Origin: Nitrospinota bacterium
Lineage (GTDB): Bacteria; JADFOP01
DNA length: 64,000 nucleotides
Assembly (NCBI GenBank): GCA_022562795.1
Contig: JADFOP010000002.1
Location: forward strand, 1-64,000
Reading direction: 5' to 3'
The position numbers and the translations under genes were made by a program. Positions 8,846-19,338 of the stretch are shown here, piece after piece. The notes under the pieces were generated by a model. It had not been told where the DNA came from and ran no database searches. It saw only the letters and a program-made list of their open reading frames with translations. The first letter of the stretch is position 1. The number at the start of each line of letters is the position of its first letter.

Positions 8846-10518
8846 TTGCTAATCGCCTGGAGAGCAAAATATTCTGGTTGGTCATAATCCCGCTCATTCT
8901 GTGCTTTACGGCCCTGCTGATTGTGGGCATCGATAAAGAGACCCGCGAGCTCTTCAAGCAGGAGAGGCGGAAGCTCGGCATTTTGAGTCGTGTTATGAGC
9001 CAAGGCATCACAAATTCTCTCCGCCAGGAGGGCCCGCATCGCCTCCGGGGCCTCGTAAAGGATTTCCGGCACCTCGGTGAGGTCAAAACGCTGGCAATTC
9101 TCACCCCGGAGGGGCGCTACGGGCTGGTTGAAGAGCTTGGTCCCGTGCGGAAGCCCTCTCCCGAAAGCAAGGGGCGCATTGCGCAGGAGAGCGGCTCTAC
9201 CCCTCGAGCCCCTATCGCCCAGCACCCCGCCTTCCAAGCGGTGGTGGCCTCCAAGGCGCCCAGGAATTTTCAGCAACTCGTCGATGGTCAGCCCCGCTAC
9301 ACCGCATTGATGCCCCTACTCAATGAGAGCCGCTGCCAAGAATGCCACACTGATGGCAAGGCCGTGGTTGGGGTCCTCCAGGTCTCCACCTCCTTGGAGG
9401 AAACCATCGCGGAGATTCATAAGATCAAGTTCCGCCTCATTCTCTCCAGCGTCCTGTCCGTATTCATCATCGGAGTGATCTTGCGCTGGCTGCTCAAGGT
9501 CTTCATTCTACGCCCGATAAAAGAGGTGGCCGATACAATCCGCCAGGTGGCCGCCGGTGACCTCACACGTCAGGTGCGGGTGGATAGCAAGGACGAACTG
9601 GGAGAGCTCGCGACCGATTTTAACCGCATGGCGGCGAGCCTCAGGCGCTCTCAGGAGGAGCTTCGTGAGTGGAATATCCGCCTCGACCAAGAGGTCAAGC
9701 ATCAGACGGCGGACCTGAAGGCGGCCAACCTCAAGCTCGAGACCCAGCAGGAGAGGATTCGGCGCGACCTGAAGCTGGCCGAGAAGGTGCAGACGAACCT
9801 AATTCCCCATCCCCTGGTGCTGGACGGCCTGGAGGTTGGCGTTACCTACATTCCCCACTTGGAAATCGGGGGTGATGCCGCCGAGATTCTAGCCTTGGAC
9901 GACCATAGAGCTTTCGTGGCGTGCTTCGACGTGACGGGCCACGGCATCGCCGCCGCCTTGGTCTCTAACAGTATTCAGGGTGAAGTTCGCCGCCTCATGC
10001 GCGACGGGGCCTCCCCGGGTGAGATTTTAGTCCGGCTCAACCGGTTTATTACCCGAGGGTTTCTCGGAACGGGCATGTTTGCCACCTTCGTGTGCGGTTG
10101 TTTCGATCTCGAAGCGGGAACCCTCACTTACGCCGGGGGCGCCCATCCGGCCCTGCTCCACTGGCGGGCGGCTGAGGAGAGGGTCGTGCCCCTCCTCTCA
10201 TCGGGGCGTCTGCTAGGGGTCTTCGAGGAGATGGACGAGCCGGCGGCTCTGGAGGCCACCGTGCCCCTGGGGCCAGGCGATAGGGTCGTCTTTTACACCG
10301 ACGGGGTGGTGGAGGTGGCTGACGATGCCCGCAACATGCTCGGCGAGGAGGGCCTGGAGGCCATAGTGGCCCAACACGGGGCGAAGGCGCCAGAAGACCT
10401 CATGGCTGTCATCCTAAAGAGCATTGCAGACTACAACGCCTCCGATTCCTTCCGGGACGATGTCCTCCTGATGGTGGCCGGCGTCCGTAACGATGCGTCC
10501 TTTGTTACCAGCTCGTAG
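8842..10518 (+). CDS. Membrane sensor PP2C/SpoIIE phosphatase with haem-binding motif
   Basis: A 558-residue transmembrane regulator. Membrane helices at about 12-30 and 198-219 bracket a periplasmic domain holding CQECH (Cys165, Cys168, His169), a covalent c-haem motif as seen in Tll0287-like sensors. A HAMP domain (about 222-275), a coiled coil (to 315) and a C-terminal SpoIIE-type phosphatase (about 320-550) follow. Metal ligands are retained: GGD (343-345), FDVTGHG (Asp363), TDGVVE and FRDD. The usual Tyr/Phe after GGD is replaced by Ala-Ala-Glu. Such proteins dephosphorylate STAS antagonists in partner switching. The ATG overlaps the helicase stop. A redox- or ligand-gated phosphatase is likely; the target could be the STAS protein at 23030, which is inference. 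Confidence 0.85.
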   Translation: MIANRLESKIFWLVIIPLILCFTALLIVGIDKETRELFKQERRKLGILSRVMSQGITNSLRQEGPHRLRGLVKDFRHLGEVKTLAILTPEGRYGLVEELGPVRKPSPESKGRIAQESGSTPRAPIAQHPAFQAVVASKAPRNFQQLVDGQPRYTALMPLLNESRCQECHTDGKAVVGVLQVSTSLEETIAEIHKIKFRLILSSVLSVFIIGVILRWLLKVFILRPIKEVADTIRQVAAGDLTRQVRVDSKDELGELATDFNRMAASLRRSQEELREWNIRLDQEVKHQTADLKAANLKLETQQERIRRDLKLAEKVQTNLIPHPLVLDGLEVGVTYIPHLEIGGDAAEILALDDHRAFVACFDVTGHGIAAALVSNSIQGEVRRLMRDGASPGEILVRLNRFITRGFLGTGMFATFVCGCFDLEAGTLTYAGGAHPALLHWRAAEERVVPLLSSGRLLGVFEEMDEPAALEATVPLGPGDRVVFYTDGVVEVADDARNMLGEEGLEAIVAQHGAKAPEDLMAVILKSIADYNASDSFRDDVLLMVAGVRNDASFVTSS

Positions 10519-10583
10519 GGGCCGGGCGATAGCCCCTTCACCGATTTTGCCTCGAGTAGAAAATGAGAAGGAGGAATAACGCC

Positions 10584-10655
10584 ATGGAGTTCGTCCCAAG
10601 AATGACGCTCGCCGACGCCAAGATTATCCTTGAGGCCGTCGAGGGAGGACGGTGA
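10584..10655 (+). CDS. Possible 23-codon mini-ORF before the KaiC-like gene
   Basis: A short frame with a very good ribosome site (AGAAGGAGG, ATG at 10584) ends in TGA one base before the GTG of the ATPase gene. The peptide begins MEFVPRMTLADAKIILEAVE. The MTLADAK part resembles the first helix of GlcG/HbpS-type proteins but stops after that helix. It may be a remnant of such a gene, or a leader whose translation feeds ribosomes to the ATPase start. Confidence 0.4.
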   Translation: MEFVPRMTLADAKIILEAVEGGR

Positions 10656-10656
10656 C

Positions 10657-11349
10657 GTGACCGACCTGCTTCCGACCGGCATTGCCGGGCTCGATGCCCT
10701 AATTGGCGGGTTGCCGGTCGGCTCGCGCACGGTGCTCCTCGGCCCGCCCGGGACAGGCAAGACGGTATTCGCCATGCAGTTTTGCTGGACGGGGCTTAGC
10801 ACGGGGGAGCGGGTGGCTTACGACGTATTCGACCGGCCGTGGCCGGCTCTAAAGCGCTACTTCGCCTCCTTCGGGTGGGACCTGGAACCCTACGAGGCCT
10901 CGGGCCAGTTTCTGCCCGTCCAGGCTTTTTCCCACTTCGAGCCCTACCCCCGCGACCCAAGGGTTCGCTACCTTGAAATTTCAGACCTCGATTCCGTTAA
11001 GGCCGTCGACCGGGACCTGAGCAGAGCTGGGGTCCGTAGGTTCGTCTCGGGAGACTTGAGCAGCGCCCTTTTTGGCCGAATCTCGCGCGAAATCCTTCAA
11101 CCCCTAGAGGAGTGGACGGCCGCCTGGACCTTCTACGACGGCATTGCAGGCATCGATATCTTCACCGACGCCCCCCTTGATCGAGCCGCCGAGACCCATC
11201 TTGCCGAGCACCTGGTGGGGGTCCAGGCCATCCTGCGGTTTAGGCTCGAAGGAGAGCAGCGGGCCTTGAAGATTGAAAAACTCGAAGGCTGCGAGCACCC
11301 CCTGTCGTGGATTCCCCTGACCATCACTCCGAAAGGCATAGAGATATAG
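10657..11349 (+). CDS. KaiC/RadA-like P-loop ATPase
   Basis: A 230-residue single-domain RecA-fold ATPase of the KaiC/RAD55 type. The opening LPTGIAGLDALIGGLPVGS is the classic KaiC entry, followed by Walker A LLGPPGTGKT. The Walker B strand is atypical (RRFVSGDLSS, with one Asp). Only one ATPase domain is present and there are no KaiC-type phosphorylation sites, so a clock role is not implied; related proteins act in signalling. GTG at 10657 is chosen because GGAGG lies about eight bases upstream and the conserved domain begins there. It follows the sensor phosphatase and the mini-ORF and may be co-transcribed with them. Its role is unknown. Confidence 0.7.
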   Translation: MTDLLPTGIAGLDALIGGLPVGSRTVLLGPPGTGKTVFAMQFCWTGLSTGERVAYDVFDRPWPALKRYFASFGWDLEPYEASGQFLPVQAFSHFEPYPRDPRVRYLEISDLDSVKAVDRDLSRAGVRRFVSGDLSSALFGRISREILQPLEEWTAAWTFYDGIAGIDIFTDAPLDRAAETHLAEHLVGVQAILRFRLEGEQRALKIEKLEGCEHPLSWIPLTITPKGIEI

Positions 11350-11396
11350 AAGGAGCCTTCCGCCGGGCGGCCGGGAGCCGGAGGGGGTCTGGCCGT

Positions 11397-11789
11397 TCAG
11401 ATGCGTCCGGCCGCCAAGTCCTCGATAAGACGTGCATCGGCGGGAGGGAATGAGAAGGCGGCCATCTCGTCCGGGGCCACCCATAGGACGGCCTCGCAGC
11501 CGACCGCGGCGGGCTCGCCGGCGACCAGGGCGCATTCGTAGAAGTGGAGCTTGACGTTTCTGTCGGGGTAGGTGTGCTCCACGACCCGGAGCAATGCTCC
11601 TACTCGGACGGTGACCCCCAGCTCTTCGGCGCACTCGCGGGCTAGACAGGCCTCCAGGGTTTCACCCTCCTCCCGTTTGCCGCCGGGAAACTCCCACAGG
11701 CCCCCCAGGTGGACTCCGGGCGGGCGTTGGGCTATGAGTAGGGCGCCGTCGCGCCGGATAACGGCGGCTGTAACATCGATCGTCTCCAC
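11397..11789 (-). CDS. Nudix hydrolase, MutT-like
   Basis: A 130-residue Nudix pyrophosphatase. The Nudix box is clear: GGKREEGETLEACLAREC followed by AEELG, with the catalytic Glu residues in place. The short N-terminal VTAAVIRRDGALLIAQRPPG and the PGVHLGGLWEFPGGK stretch match 8-oxo-dGTP hydrolases of the MutT type, which clean oxidised nucleotides from the pool. Substrate choice is uncertain, since many Nudix enzymes share this layout. The gene is convergent with the KaiC-like gene and divergent from the phosphotransferase gene at 11981. Confidence 0.85.
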   Translation of the reverse strand: METIDVTAAVIRRDGALLIAQRPPGVHLGGLWEFPGGKREEGETLEACLARECAEELGVTVRVGALLRVVEHTYPDRNVKLHFYECALVAGEPAAVGCEAVLWVAPDEMAAFSFPPADARLIEDLAAGRI

Positions 11790-11945
11790 ACCGGCATTCT
11801 ATGGGTAAGCCGCGAGAACTGTCAATGAACGCGTGGCTGAGAAAGTGCGAACAGTTTTGTATCTCTATCCCCGGTTTTATCCTTATTTAATTTAAACATC
11901 CCTGACGACCAATCGAAGTGGAGCCTGGCTGGATTGTGGCGGCGC

Positions 11946-11951
11946 TATAAT
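11946..11951 (+). promoter_or_regulatory. Possible -10 element before ptsP-like gene
   Basis: A perfect TATAAT lies 30 bases ahead of the ATG, in an AT-rich stretch. No recognisable -35 occurs at 15-18 bases, so the promoter would need an activator or another sigma factor. Confidence 0.3.
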
Positions 11952-11980
11952 ATAAGATTACGATACGAACCCTGACCGCT

Positions 11981-14302
11981 ATGGGAAGGCTCATGGCCCT
12001 CGAGAAACTCACCACCCTAGAGATAATCAGCGAGATCATCGCACGGGCCCATACGCTGCGGGAGCTGCTGGAGCAGATCGTCCATCTCGTGGCGGAACGG
12101 ATGGGCACCGAGGTCTGCTCCATCTACCTCCTAGAGGATGAGATGCTGCGGCTCAAAGCCACCGTGGGCCTCGACGAGGATGCTGTAGACGCGGTTGCCA
12201 TGACAGTACAGGAAGGATTGACCGGTCTCGTCGTTGAGGAAGGCGAAGCTATCGCCGTTGAGGACGCCCACAGCCACCCGCGTTTCAAATATTTCCCCGT
12301 GACACGCGAAGAGCGTTATCACTCCTTCCTGGGGGTGCCGCTCCAGTACCTGGGCGACACCCTTGGGGTAATCACCGTCCAGAAGGTCGAAGCCAAGCCC
12401 TTCGGCCAGGATGAGATAAAGATGCTCAAGGCCACCGCCGGCCAGCTCTCAGGAGTCATCGTCCATGCCCGACTGCTCGACCAAGTTCACAACCAGCAGA
12501 CAGCCGAGCCCTTACCATCGGCCGTGCCCTCGGCGGCGATGGTCCACCGTGGAATTCCCGCCGCCGGTGGAATCGGGGTGGGCACGGTCCACTTCCTCGG
12601 CGCGGCGGGCCGTCTCGGCCCCGTCCGTGAGCGGCGGTCGGCGGACCCAGACCGGGAACGGGCGGACCTTGAGAAGGCCGTCGAGGCATCGTTTCTCGAT
12701 CTGACGCAGATCGAGAAGATGGTCTCCCGGCGCCTCTCAGAGGCCGAGGGGGCCATTTTCCATACCCACCTGCTCATATTGCGGGATCAATGGTTCCTGC
12801 AGCGCATCGAAGAGGAAATCGCCAACGGGTGGAGTGCTGCGACGGCCGTCAGGAGGGCCGTCCAGACCTATGTGGAGCTTTTTGAAAACATCGACGACCC
12901 GTACCTGCGCGAGCGGGCCGTAGATGTCGTTGACGTCGGGCGGAGGCTCGTGGCCAATCTCGTAGGCGAGGAGACCGAACCACCCCCCGCGGATGTCCCC
13001 GAGGAGACGGTCATCGTCGCCGAAGAGATGACGCCGTCGGACCTCGTCGGTCTCGATAAGGCCAAGGTCAAGGGTATCGTTCTGGGGGCTGGGTACACGA
13101 CCTCCCACACCGTCATCCTGGCGAAATCCTTTGGGATTCCCGTTGTGACCGGGGTTGGTCCCATGAAGGAGCTCTTTGTCGAAGGGGAGGAGGTCATTGT
13201 GGACGGCTCCCAGGGGATTGTCTATTGCCGTCCCACCGACGAGATTCGCCATGAGCTCGAGCGCCGCACGGTCTGGCTCAAGGATCGCTCTGCACAACTC
13301 TCCGCCTTGCGGGACCTTCCTTCGGAAACCCTCGACGGCCAGGCGATTTGCCTGGGCGTTAACATTGGGCTTGCTCACGAGGTGGAGGAGGCCGTCCGTC
13401 AGGGGGCCGAAGAAATCGGCCTCTATCGGACGGAGTACGCCTTTGCCATCCGATCGGGCTTTCCCACCGAAAAGGAGCAGGTGGAGATATATCGCCAAAC
13501 GTGTAGCAGTTTCGGCGGACGCTCGGTGACTATAAGGACCCTCGATATTGGCGGCGACAAATCCTTGCCCTACTTCCCCATTGAGGAGCTCAACCCTTTC
13601 CTCGGCTGGCGATCCATCCGAATTTCCCTCGATCGGCCAGACCTATTAGAGGCCCAGCTTCGGGCCATCCTGCGGGTGGCGGCCGACTATCCGGTCCGCA
13701 TCCTCTTTCCCATGATTTCAGGCGTTGGCGAGCTCGGCCAGGCCTTGGTTCACCTCGATATCGCCAAAGAGCAGCTCGAGCGTGAGAATCTTCCCTACGA
13801 CCCAGCAGTGCCCGTAGGGCTGATGGTCGAGGTCCCGGGCGCCGTGGCCGTGATCGATTCTCTTCTGGCCCGCGCCGATTTCGTCTCCATTGGCACCAAC
13901 GACCTCGTCCAGTACATGTTGGCGGTGGACCGGGGTAACAGAAAGGTCGCGAACCTTTACGATCCCCTCCACCCGGCGGTTTTAGAGGCATTGCAGCGAA
14001 TACTCAAGGCGGGCGAGGCTGCGGGCAAGGAGGTCTCGCTCTGCGGGGAGATGGCGGAAGAACCCCTCTACGTGCCGCTCCTTTTGGGGTTGGGGTTCCG
14101 TAGTCTCAGCATGTCTCCCCCGGCGATCCTTGCCGTCAAGGAGGTGGTCAGATCGGTCTACATCGCCGACTGCCAGGCGTTGGCCGCCAAATGTCTCGCC
14201 GCTTCCGATAGCGCATCGAGCCTTCCCCAGCTTGAAGGGTTTCTAGCCGATGCGGTTCCGGACATTCTTGAAGGCCTGACCCCATCTGACGTATTCTCCT
14301 GA
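11981..14302 (+). CDS. ptsP: GAF-domain phosphoenolpyruvate-protein phosphotransferase (EI-Ntr)
   Basis: A 773-residue enzyme I of the nitrogen-type phosphotransferase system. Residues 1-170 are a GAF sensory domain (e.g. [18 protein letters not shown]). The EI part follows: an HPr-binding helical domain (about 190-330), the phosphohistidine domain with His376 in [13 protein letters not shown], and the C-terminal PEP-binding barrel ([39 protein letters not shown]). It takes phosphate from PEP and passes it to an HPr-like carrier. No carrier or EIIA gene is in the window. In other bacteria the GAF domain senses glutamine or 2-oxoglutarate. Start is ATG 11981, with an in-frame ATG four codons later. 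Confidence 0.9.
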   Translation: MGRLMALEKLTTLEIISEIIARAHTLRELLEQIVHLVAERMGTEVCSIYLLEDEMLRLKATVGLDEDAVDAVAMTVQEGLTGLVVEEGEAIAVEDAHSHPRFKYFPVTREERYHSFLGVPLQYLGDTLGVITVQKVEAKPFGQDEIKMLKATAGQLSGVIVHARLLDQVHNQQTAEPLPSAVPSAAMVHRGIPAAGGIGVGTVHFLGAAGRLGPVRERRSADPDRERADLEKAVEASFLDLTQIEKMVSRRLSEAEGAIFHTHLLILRDQWFLQRIEEEIANGWSAATAVRRAVQTYVELFENIDDPYLRERAVDVVDVGRRLVANLVGEETEPPPADVPEETVIVAEEMTPSDLVGLDKAKVKGIVLGAGYTTSHTVILAKSFGIPVVTGVGPMKELFVEGEEVIVDGSQGIVYCRPTDEIRHELERRTVWLKDRSAQLSALRDLPSETLDGQAICLGVNIGLAHEVEEAVRQGAEEIGLYRTEYAFAIRSGFPTEKEQVEIYRQTCSSFGGRSVTIRTLDIGGDKSLPYFPIEELNPFLGWRSIRISLDRPDLLEAQLRAILRVAADYPVRILFPMISGVGELGQALVHLDIAKEQLERENLPYDPAVPVGLMVEVPGAVAVIDSLLARADFVSIGTNDLVQYMLAVDRGNRKVANLYDPLHPAVLEALQRILKAGEAAGKEVSLCGEMAEEPLYVPLLLGLGFRSLSMSPPAILAVKEVVRSVYIADCQALAAKCLAASDSASSLPQLEGFLADAVPDILEGLTPSDVFS

Positions 14303-14470
14303 GACGGCTCATCGTTCCTCTGTACGGGCCCTCTAGAGGGGATTGCCCCGCAGGGCGAAGGCGTTGGGGTGAGGGACGCCGTTCCTCGAACGAGCGCCCT
14401 TGATTTTTCGCACCTCCTGTATTATCTAGACAAGCGACGCTGACACTTGGTTTGAAGGCGGGGAGACGAG

Positions 14471-15469
14471 ATGAGACGAATCAAGCTTGGCCTTCCGAAA
14501 GGAAGCCTGAATACGCCTGGCCGGGGAAACACCGAAAGCATTTTTCTTGACGCCGGGTACGAGATAAAGGGCTATAGCCCGACCCAGGAGTCCGACCGGG
14601 GACTTCGCATCGCCAACGACCCGGAGATCGAGCTTTATTTGACCCGGCCCCAGAGTGCTCCCAGTGAGCTCTCTAGGGGGCTATTGGACATCGCCATCAT
14701 CGGTGCGGACTGGGTCCAAGAGGAGACCATGGGTCGGGACTCCGACCTCGACCTCCTCGCCGACCTTGAGTACGGGCGGGCCCGTCTGGTGGCGGCGATC
14801 CCCATGGAAAACCCTGCCGGCGATCTGACCTCGTTCTTCCAAGCCGAGAGGGCTCGAACCAGCCCCATAATCTGTTACACCGAGTACATCAACCTCACCC
14901 GGTCGCACTTTCTTAAGAACCCGGGCTACCAGGAGCTTTTTGGCCAGAAGCCTCCCTTGGTCCTCGTTAGAGGCATCACCGAGGGCGACAACGAGCAGGT
15001 CCAGGTGATCAACTCAGACGGTGTGACGGAGGGCTACATCGCCAAAGGGGCCGACATGGTGGTCGACAACACGCAGACGGGCTCCACGCTCAAGGCCTAC
15101 GGCTTAAAGGAGATCGACCAGATGATGGTCTCTACGGCCGGACTTTACGGTGGGCCAGCTCTGGAGCGAGATTCGTGGAAGGCTGAGAAGGCCCGCGACA
15201 TCGCCGACCACCTTCTAGGGGTTGTGACGGCGCGGCGGTATAACGACGTAAAGTTCAACGTGCCGAAGGGGCGCTTCGACGACCTAATGACCTACCTCAA
15301 GACCCACCACCTCTACTCGCAATATCCCACGATCAACGAGGCCGGTGACTGGTACGCCGTCAACATCATCGTCCCCAAAGAGATGTGGCCGAAAATCAGC
15401 CGGGAGCTAAAGCGCGACTACGAGGCCAGCGCCATCGTCCGAAGCGACCTCAAGCAGCTCATCCCCTGA
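14471..15469 (+). CDS. hisG: ATP phosphoribosyltransferase
   Basis: A 332-residue HisG, which joins ATP and PRPP in the first, feedback-regulated step of histidine synthesis. The opening IKLGLPKGSLNTP, the LDIAIIGADWVQEE segment and the PRPP motif ADMVVDNTQTGSTLKAYG are diagnostic. The length exceeds the classic long form by about 30 residues and clearly includes a C-terminal domain after about residue 230, so it should not need HisZ. In related gene orders hisG sits between murA and hisD; here it stands alone, 20 kb upstream of the other his genes. The ATG has GGGGAG eight bases upstream. It is convergent with the M1-M28 peptidase gene. Confidence 0.9.
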   Translation: MRRIKLGLPKGSLNTPGRGNTESIFLDAGYEIKGYSPTQESDRGLRIANDPEIELYLTRPQSAPSELSRGLLDIAIIGADWVQEETMGRDSDLDLLADLEYGRARLVAAIPMENPAGDLTSFFQAERARTSPIICYTEYINLTRSHFLKNPGYQELFGQKPPLVLVRGITEGDNEQVQVINSDGVTEGYIAKGADMVVDNTQTGSTLKAYGLKEIDQMMVSTAGLYGGPALERDSWKAEKARDIADHLLGVVTARRYNDVKFNVPKGRFDDLMTYLKTHHLYSQYPTINEAGDWYAVNIIVPKEMWPKISRELKRDYEASAIVRSDLKQLIP

Positions 15470-15516
15470 GGGGACAACCTTCCCACCCGATATTCCCCCT
15501 TAAAGCTCCTTCCCTT

Positions 15517-18500
15517 CTACGGCGCCCCAGCCGGATCAATGGCGGGGATCTCCGGGGAAGTAAGGAGGTCGAGGGCCATCAGGTAGAGAAGCCTGGCCAT
15601 GCGCTCGAGCTTCTCCTCGTCCAGGTTCGCAACGGTGTCTTCGGCCGTGTCCACCCTTCGGTGGTTTGAGGCCTGTAAGCTGAGGACCGGGACGCCCGCG
15701 CGGTGAAAGGGCCAGTGGTCGCCGCCGAAGCGGAAGGCGCGCTCGTCGATGTCGCCCCCTACGACAAGACCGAGCTCTTTAGCGTAGCCTTCGGCCGCAG
15801 CTGCGAGCCCCGGGTAGTGGGAGCGGCCGACGAGATGAGCCACCGCTACGGGGGTGCGCCCGGAGATGGCATCAGCGTTGAGCATCGCCGCAGTCCGGGC
15901 GATGTCGCGAACGGGGTGCGCCACGTAGTAGCGAGACCCGACCTGGCCCCACTCCTCGGCCCCGAAAGCTGCAACCAGCAGGGTGCGTTTGAGCCGCTGG
16001 CGCTGGCGGGCCAGAAGACGAGCGGCTTCCAGGAGAGCCGCCACGCCCGAGGCGTTGTCGTCGGCGCCTAGGAAGAGCTCTCCCCTCGGTCCCGGGCCCA
16101 TACCGTCGTAGTGGGCGCTGAGGATAATAATCTCCCGCCGGAGGATGGGGTCGCTCCCCAGAAGGTATCCAAGGACGTTCTGAGTCGGCCATCGGCGCCG
16201 CCTGTAGTGAAGGTTGAGGCGGATGGTGACGGGGGATTCTCCGGCGTCCCCAAGCCAGGGTCGCCACGAATCGGCCCCGGGCAGCAGGACCACGGGAAGG
16301 GACGGAACCTCTATCGACTCGCTTCGTGACTGGAGCTTCATGATCTCCATCGGCAGCGAGGAGAACCGGCCCTTTGCCTTGAGCCTTCTTGCGTGGGCCT
16401 TTAGGCCAGGGGAGGCCAGAGAGGGGTAGGCCGTGAGGGGGACGTAGGCCTCAGGCATCGGCCCGCTGAGAGCCACCAACAGGACCGCCGCCCCCCGCTC
16501 GGCGGCTGCCGCAATCTTCATCTCCAGGGCCTGGAGGGGACCTTCCGGCTCCGGCGCCCCCTCCGGCAAGCCGTCCTTGACCAGTACGGCTTTTCCAAAT
16601 ACGTCTTTCCAGCGTAGTCGTCTCGCTCCGGGGTGGTGAGGCCGTACCCGGCCTCAACGACAGCCGCGTCGTATGCCCCCTCGGGAGAGCCGATGACGGG
16701 CCACCCATCAAGGTCCTGGTGCTCTTCGCCACGGCTCAGCCGAAGATGGAAGAATCCAATATCGGGTAGCGTCAGGGTGAACGACTGCCTCCACGAGCGA
16801 GTTTTCCCAACGTCTACCACCGCCTCGAAGCCCGCCCGCTCGAGCTGCTCCGCAATATAGCGGGCCGCCTGGCGGTCGCCGGTCGTTCCGGGCAACCGCC
16901 CCCGGAGCGATGGGCTGGCAAGGGCCCGAACGTGCTCCATGAGGGCCCCTCGGGCGATGGGCCGGGCGAGGGTTATGGCGGCGCTGTGGCGGGCCGGCGT
17001 GTGGGGAGGCTCGGTCACTCCCCGGACGATGGGCCTTCCGGCCCGGAAGACTACGTAGCTATCCCACCCATAGTAGAAGAGGAGGCGGGCCCGCTCGAGG
17101 GCGGGCTCGGAGAAGCCGACGTAGAATCCGACGAAGTGGTCCGGGTTCAATGGGTTGCGGGAAACCAGGAGGCCAGAATCGGTCGGGTCGTCGAAGGTCT
17201 CCTCGAGCACGCGGATCGCCTTATCTTCGAGCCTGGTCCCCGGCGGCAGTCCATCGCGAAGGGGCTGGAAGCGGGCCAGTGTTCGGACCTGCCCGAACAG
17301 CAGCACCGATGCGCCACGCAGGCGGTCCTCGGTCACCAAGCCCGGCGTCACTACTTTGGCATTCGTCCGCGCCGCGGCCCGCTCGGCGAGGTCGCGATAG
17401 ATTCTCCACAGCGGATCCTGGCCAACGTCGGGTACGACCAGCAGCGCGGGCGTATCCTCCAGCAGGGCGTTTAGGGAGGGCACCACCTCTTGGGCAGCGA
17501 CGGCGCGGAAAAGGTGACCTTCGGGGTCGAGCTCGACGGCCCGGGGCTGTACGTCCGTCTCAAAGACGAAGGAGGCAGAGGGCCCGGAGAGCTCGATCAT
17601 CGTCTCCCGGAAAGCGGCGCCGGAGGCGAGCCGGACCGGGACCGAGAGGCGATAGGGTTCGCTTTCCTGGACGAGGGTGCCCTTCACCCGGAAGCCTCCG
17701 GGCGATGGTTGAATCGAAACGTCCCTAAGGGCCAGTACTGGGGCGCCGGGACGGCTCACCCACTGGTCGAAAAACCAGCTTAAGTCCTGGCCGCTTGCGG
17801 CCTCGAAGAGCCTTCGGAAGTCCGCCCACGTGGCTTGGCGCCCCCCGAATCGCTTGACCACCGCCCGCAACGTCTCCCAGAAGGTCTCCTCACCCACTTG
17901 GCGGCGGAGCATGTGGAAAACCATCGCCCCCTTTCCGTAGCCGACCGCGCTTTCGACGCCCTCGTGCTTCGTGTCGTAGGCCACCAGTGGGATCTCCCGG
18001 TCCGACTTCACACGTACAGCGTACCTCTGGAGGGTACGGCGTCGCCAGGCGCGAGCGGCAGCCAGGCCCTCGTTGCGCTCACGCAAGTAGTAGTTGGCGC
18101 AATATGTCGTCAGCGCTTCGGCCCAGTTACCCGAGCCGGGCCGGGCGAAGACGTAGTTGCCCCACCAGGAGTGGACGATTTCGTGATCGAGGTAGCCCGG
18201 ACTGAGCGCATCTTCCCCCCGGGCGATAACGCCCGGGCCCATCAGGGTCAAGCCAGGCATCGCCAGGCCGCTGGAGAAGAAGTTCTCAACGATGTCGAAT
18301 TTCGCGAAGGGGTAAGGGCCCAGAAGCTCGCTGTAGAGGGCGATGTAGCGGGCAGCAGCCTCAAGGTACTGGGCTGCGAGCTCGTCCGAGCCGGTCAGAA
18401 AATAGGCCGAAAGGGTAACAGGGCCAATTGTCCTCGAGGTGATGCGGTAGGGACCGGCCACGAGGGTGAGTCCCCCCGCCCCAACGGCGCTCGTCCAGCG

Positions 18501-19112
18501 GCTTAAGGAACGGCCGGCCTCCTGGCGGCGCTCGACCAGGCGGCCCTGGGTAACGACCCGAAAGGGCTCGGCAACGGAGGCTTCGACGATGAAGCGGGCC
18601 AGCCCGCCCTCGGCGGTGTCAGGGTACCAGCCGGTCGAGGCGTCAAGGAATACACCCTCGGTTCCGATGAGACCGCTTGTTGAACCGCCCCGGACGAAAG
18701 CTAGGGTGTCGGCCTTGCGGACCGGGTCGTAGATGAAGCCGTCGTAAGTGACTTCGATGGCCTTTGGCGCGCTGAAGAAGCCACCGAGGGAGACGGCCAC
18801 CTCCCGGCGGTGGTCGGGGCCCGGCCGGACGACGAATGTCAGTGTGTCCCCGGAGGGCATCGCTTTGACTGAGCGGACGACTAGGTCCTTGTGCAGGAGG
18901 AGGCGGAGCGTGGAGCCTCCAGAGACCCCTTGTAGCTTGATCCGGTCTGTGGCCTCCAGGCGATGGGTGGCCGGCTCAAGCCGGACCGACAGAGCGTGGG
19001 AGGAGACGGGAGAGGAGGCCGAGGCCGCAGGCGGCGGGAGGGCCCAAGTCGCCAGGGAGAGGCCGAGGGGGATGGTTAGGGCAAGGTGGCGGAGGCGGAA
19101 TGGGAAGGCCAT
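15517..19112 (-). pseudogene. M1-M28 dual metallopeptidase, frameshifted
   Basis: One gene for an exported two-peptidase protein, split by a single-base deletion near 16604-16610. The N-terminal part (start ATG 19112 after GAGGAGAG) has a signal peptide and an M1 domain with HEIVH (about residue 310) and the downstream NWAEAL glutamate. The GAMEN exopeptidase motif is replaced by GLAMPG. The frame then runs into KTYLEKPYW and stops at 16518. In the next frame the text resumes as DVFGKAVLVKDGLPE and continues into an M28 domain with all five zinc ligands visible (HYDG, GADDNASG, FGAEEWG, NADAIS, SNHRRVD). Restoring one base would give a protein of nearly 1200 residues. Sequencing error and real inactivation remain equally possible; both halves otherwise look intact. 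Confidence 0.85.
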
Positions 19113-19338
19113 AGGTCTCTCCTCGAGCTGGCGGCAATGGGCGCCATTATAAGGAGCGGTGGTGAGGCTGGCAAGGGACGGGGCACACCAGGCTGCAGGC
19201 GGGCTTTTTGCTTGACAGCCCTCCCGGGGGAGTCGTCTAATGGAGTGCCCCAGAGCGGGATACCATCCGCCAGGCTTTATCAGGCAGACTGAAGAGACGT
19301 CCATGGCTGTATTCTCCAAACAGTAGGTTGCGACCGTA

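Noticed and set aside
12737-13498. 253-codon minus-strand frame
   Set aside because: It is antisense to the EI domain of the phosphotransferase gene, which is intact and clearly coding.
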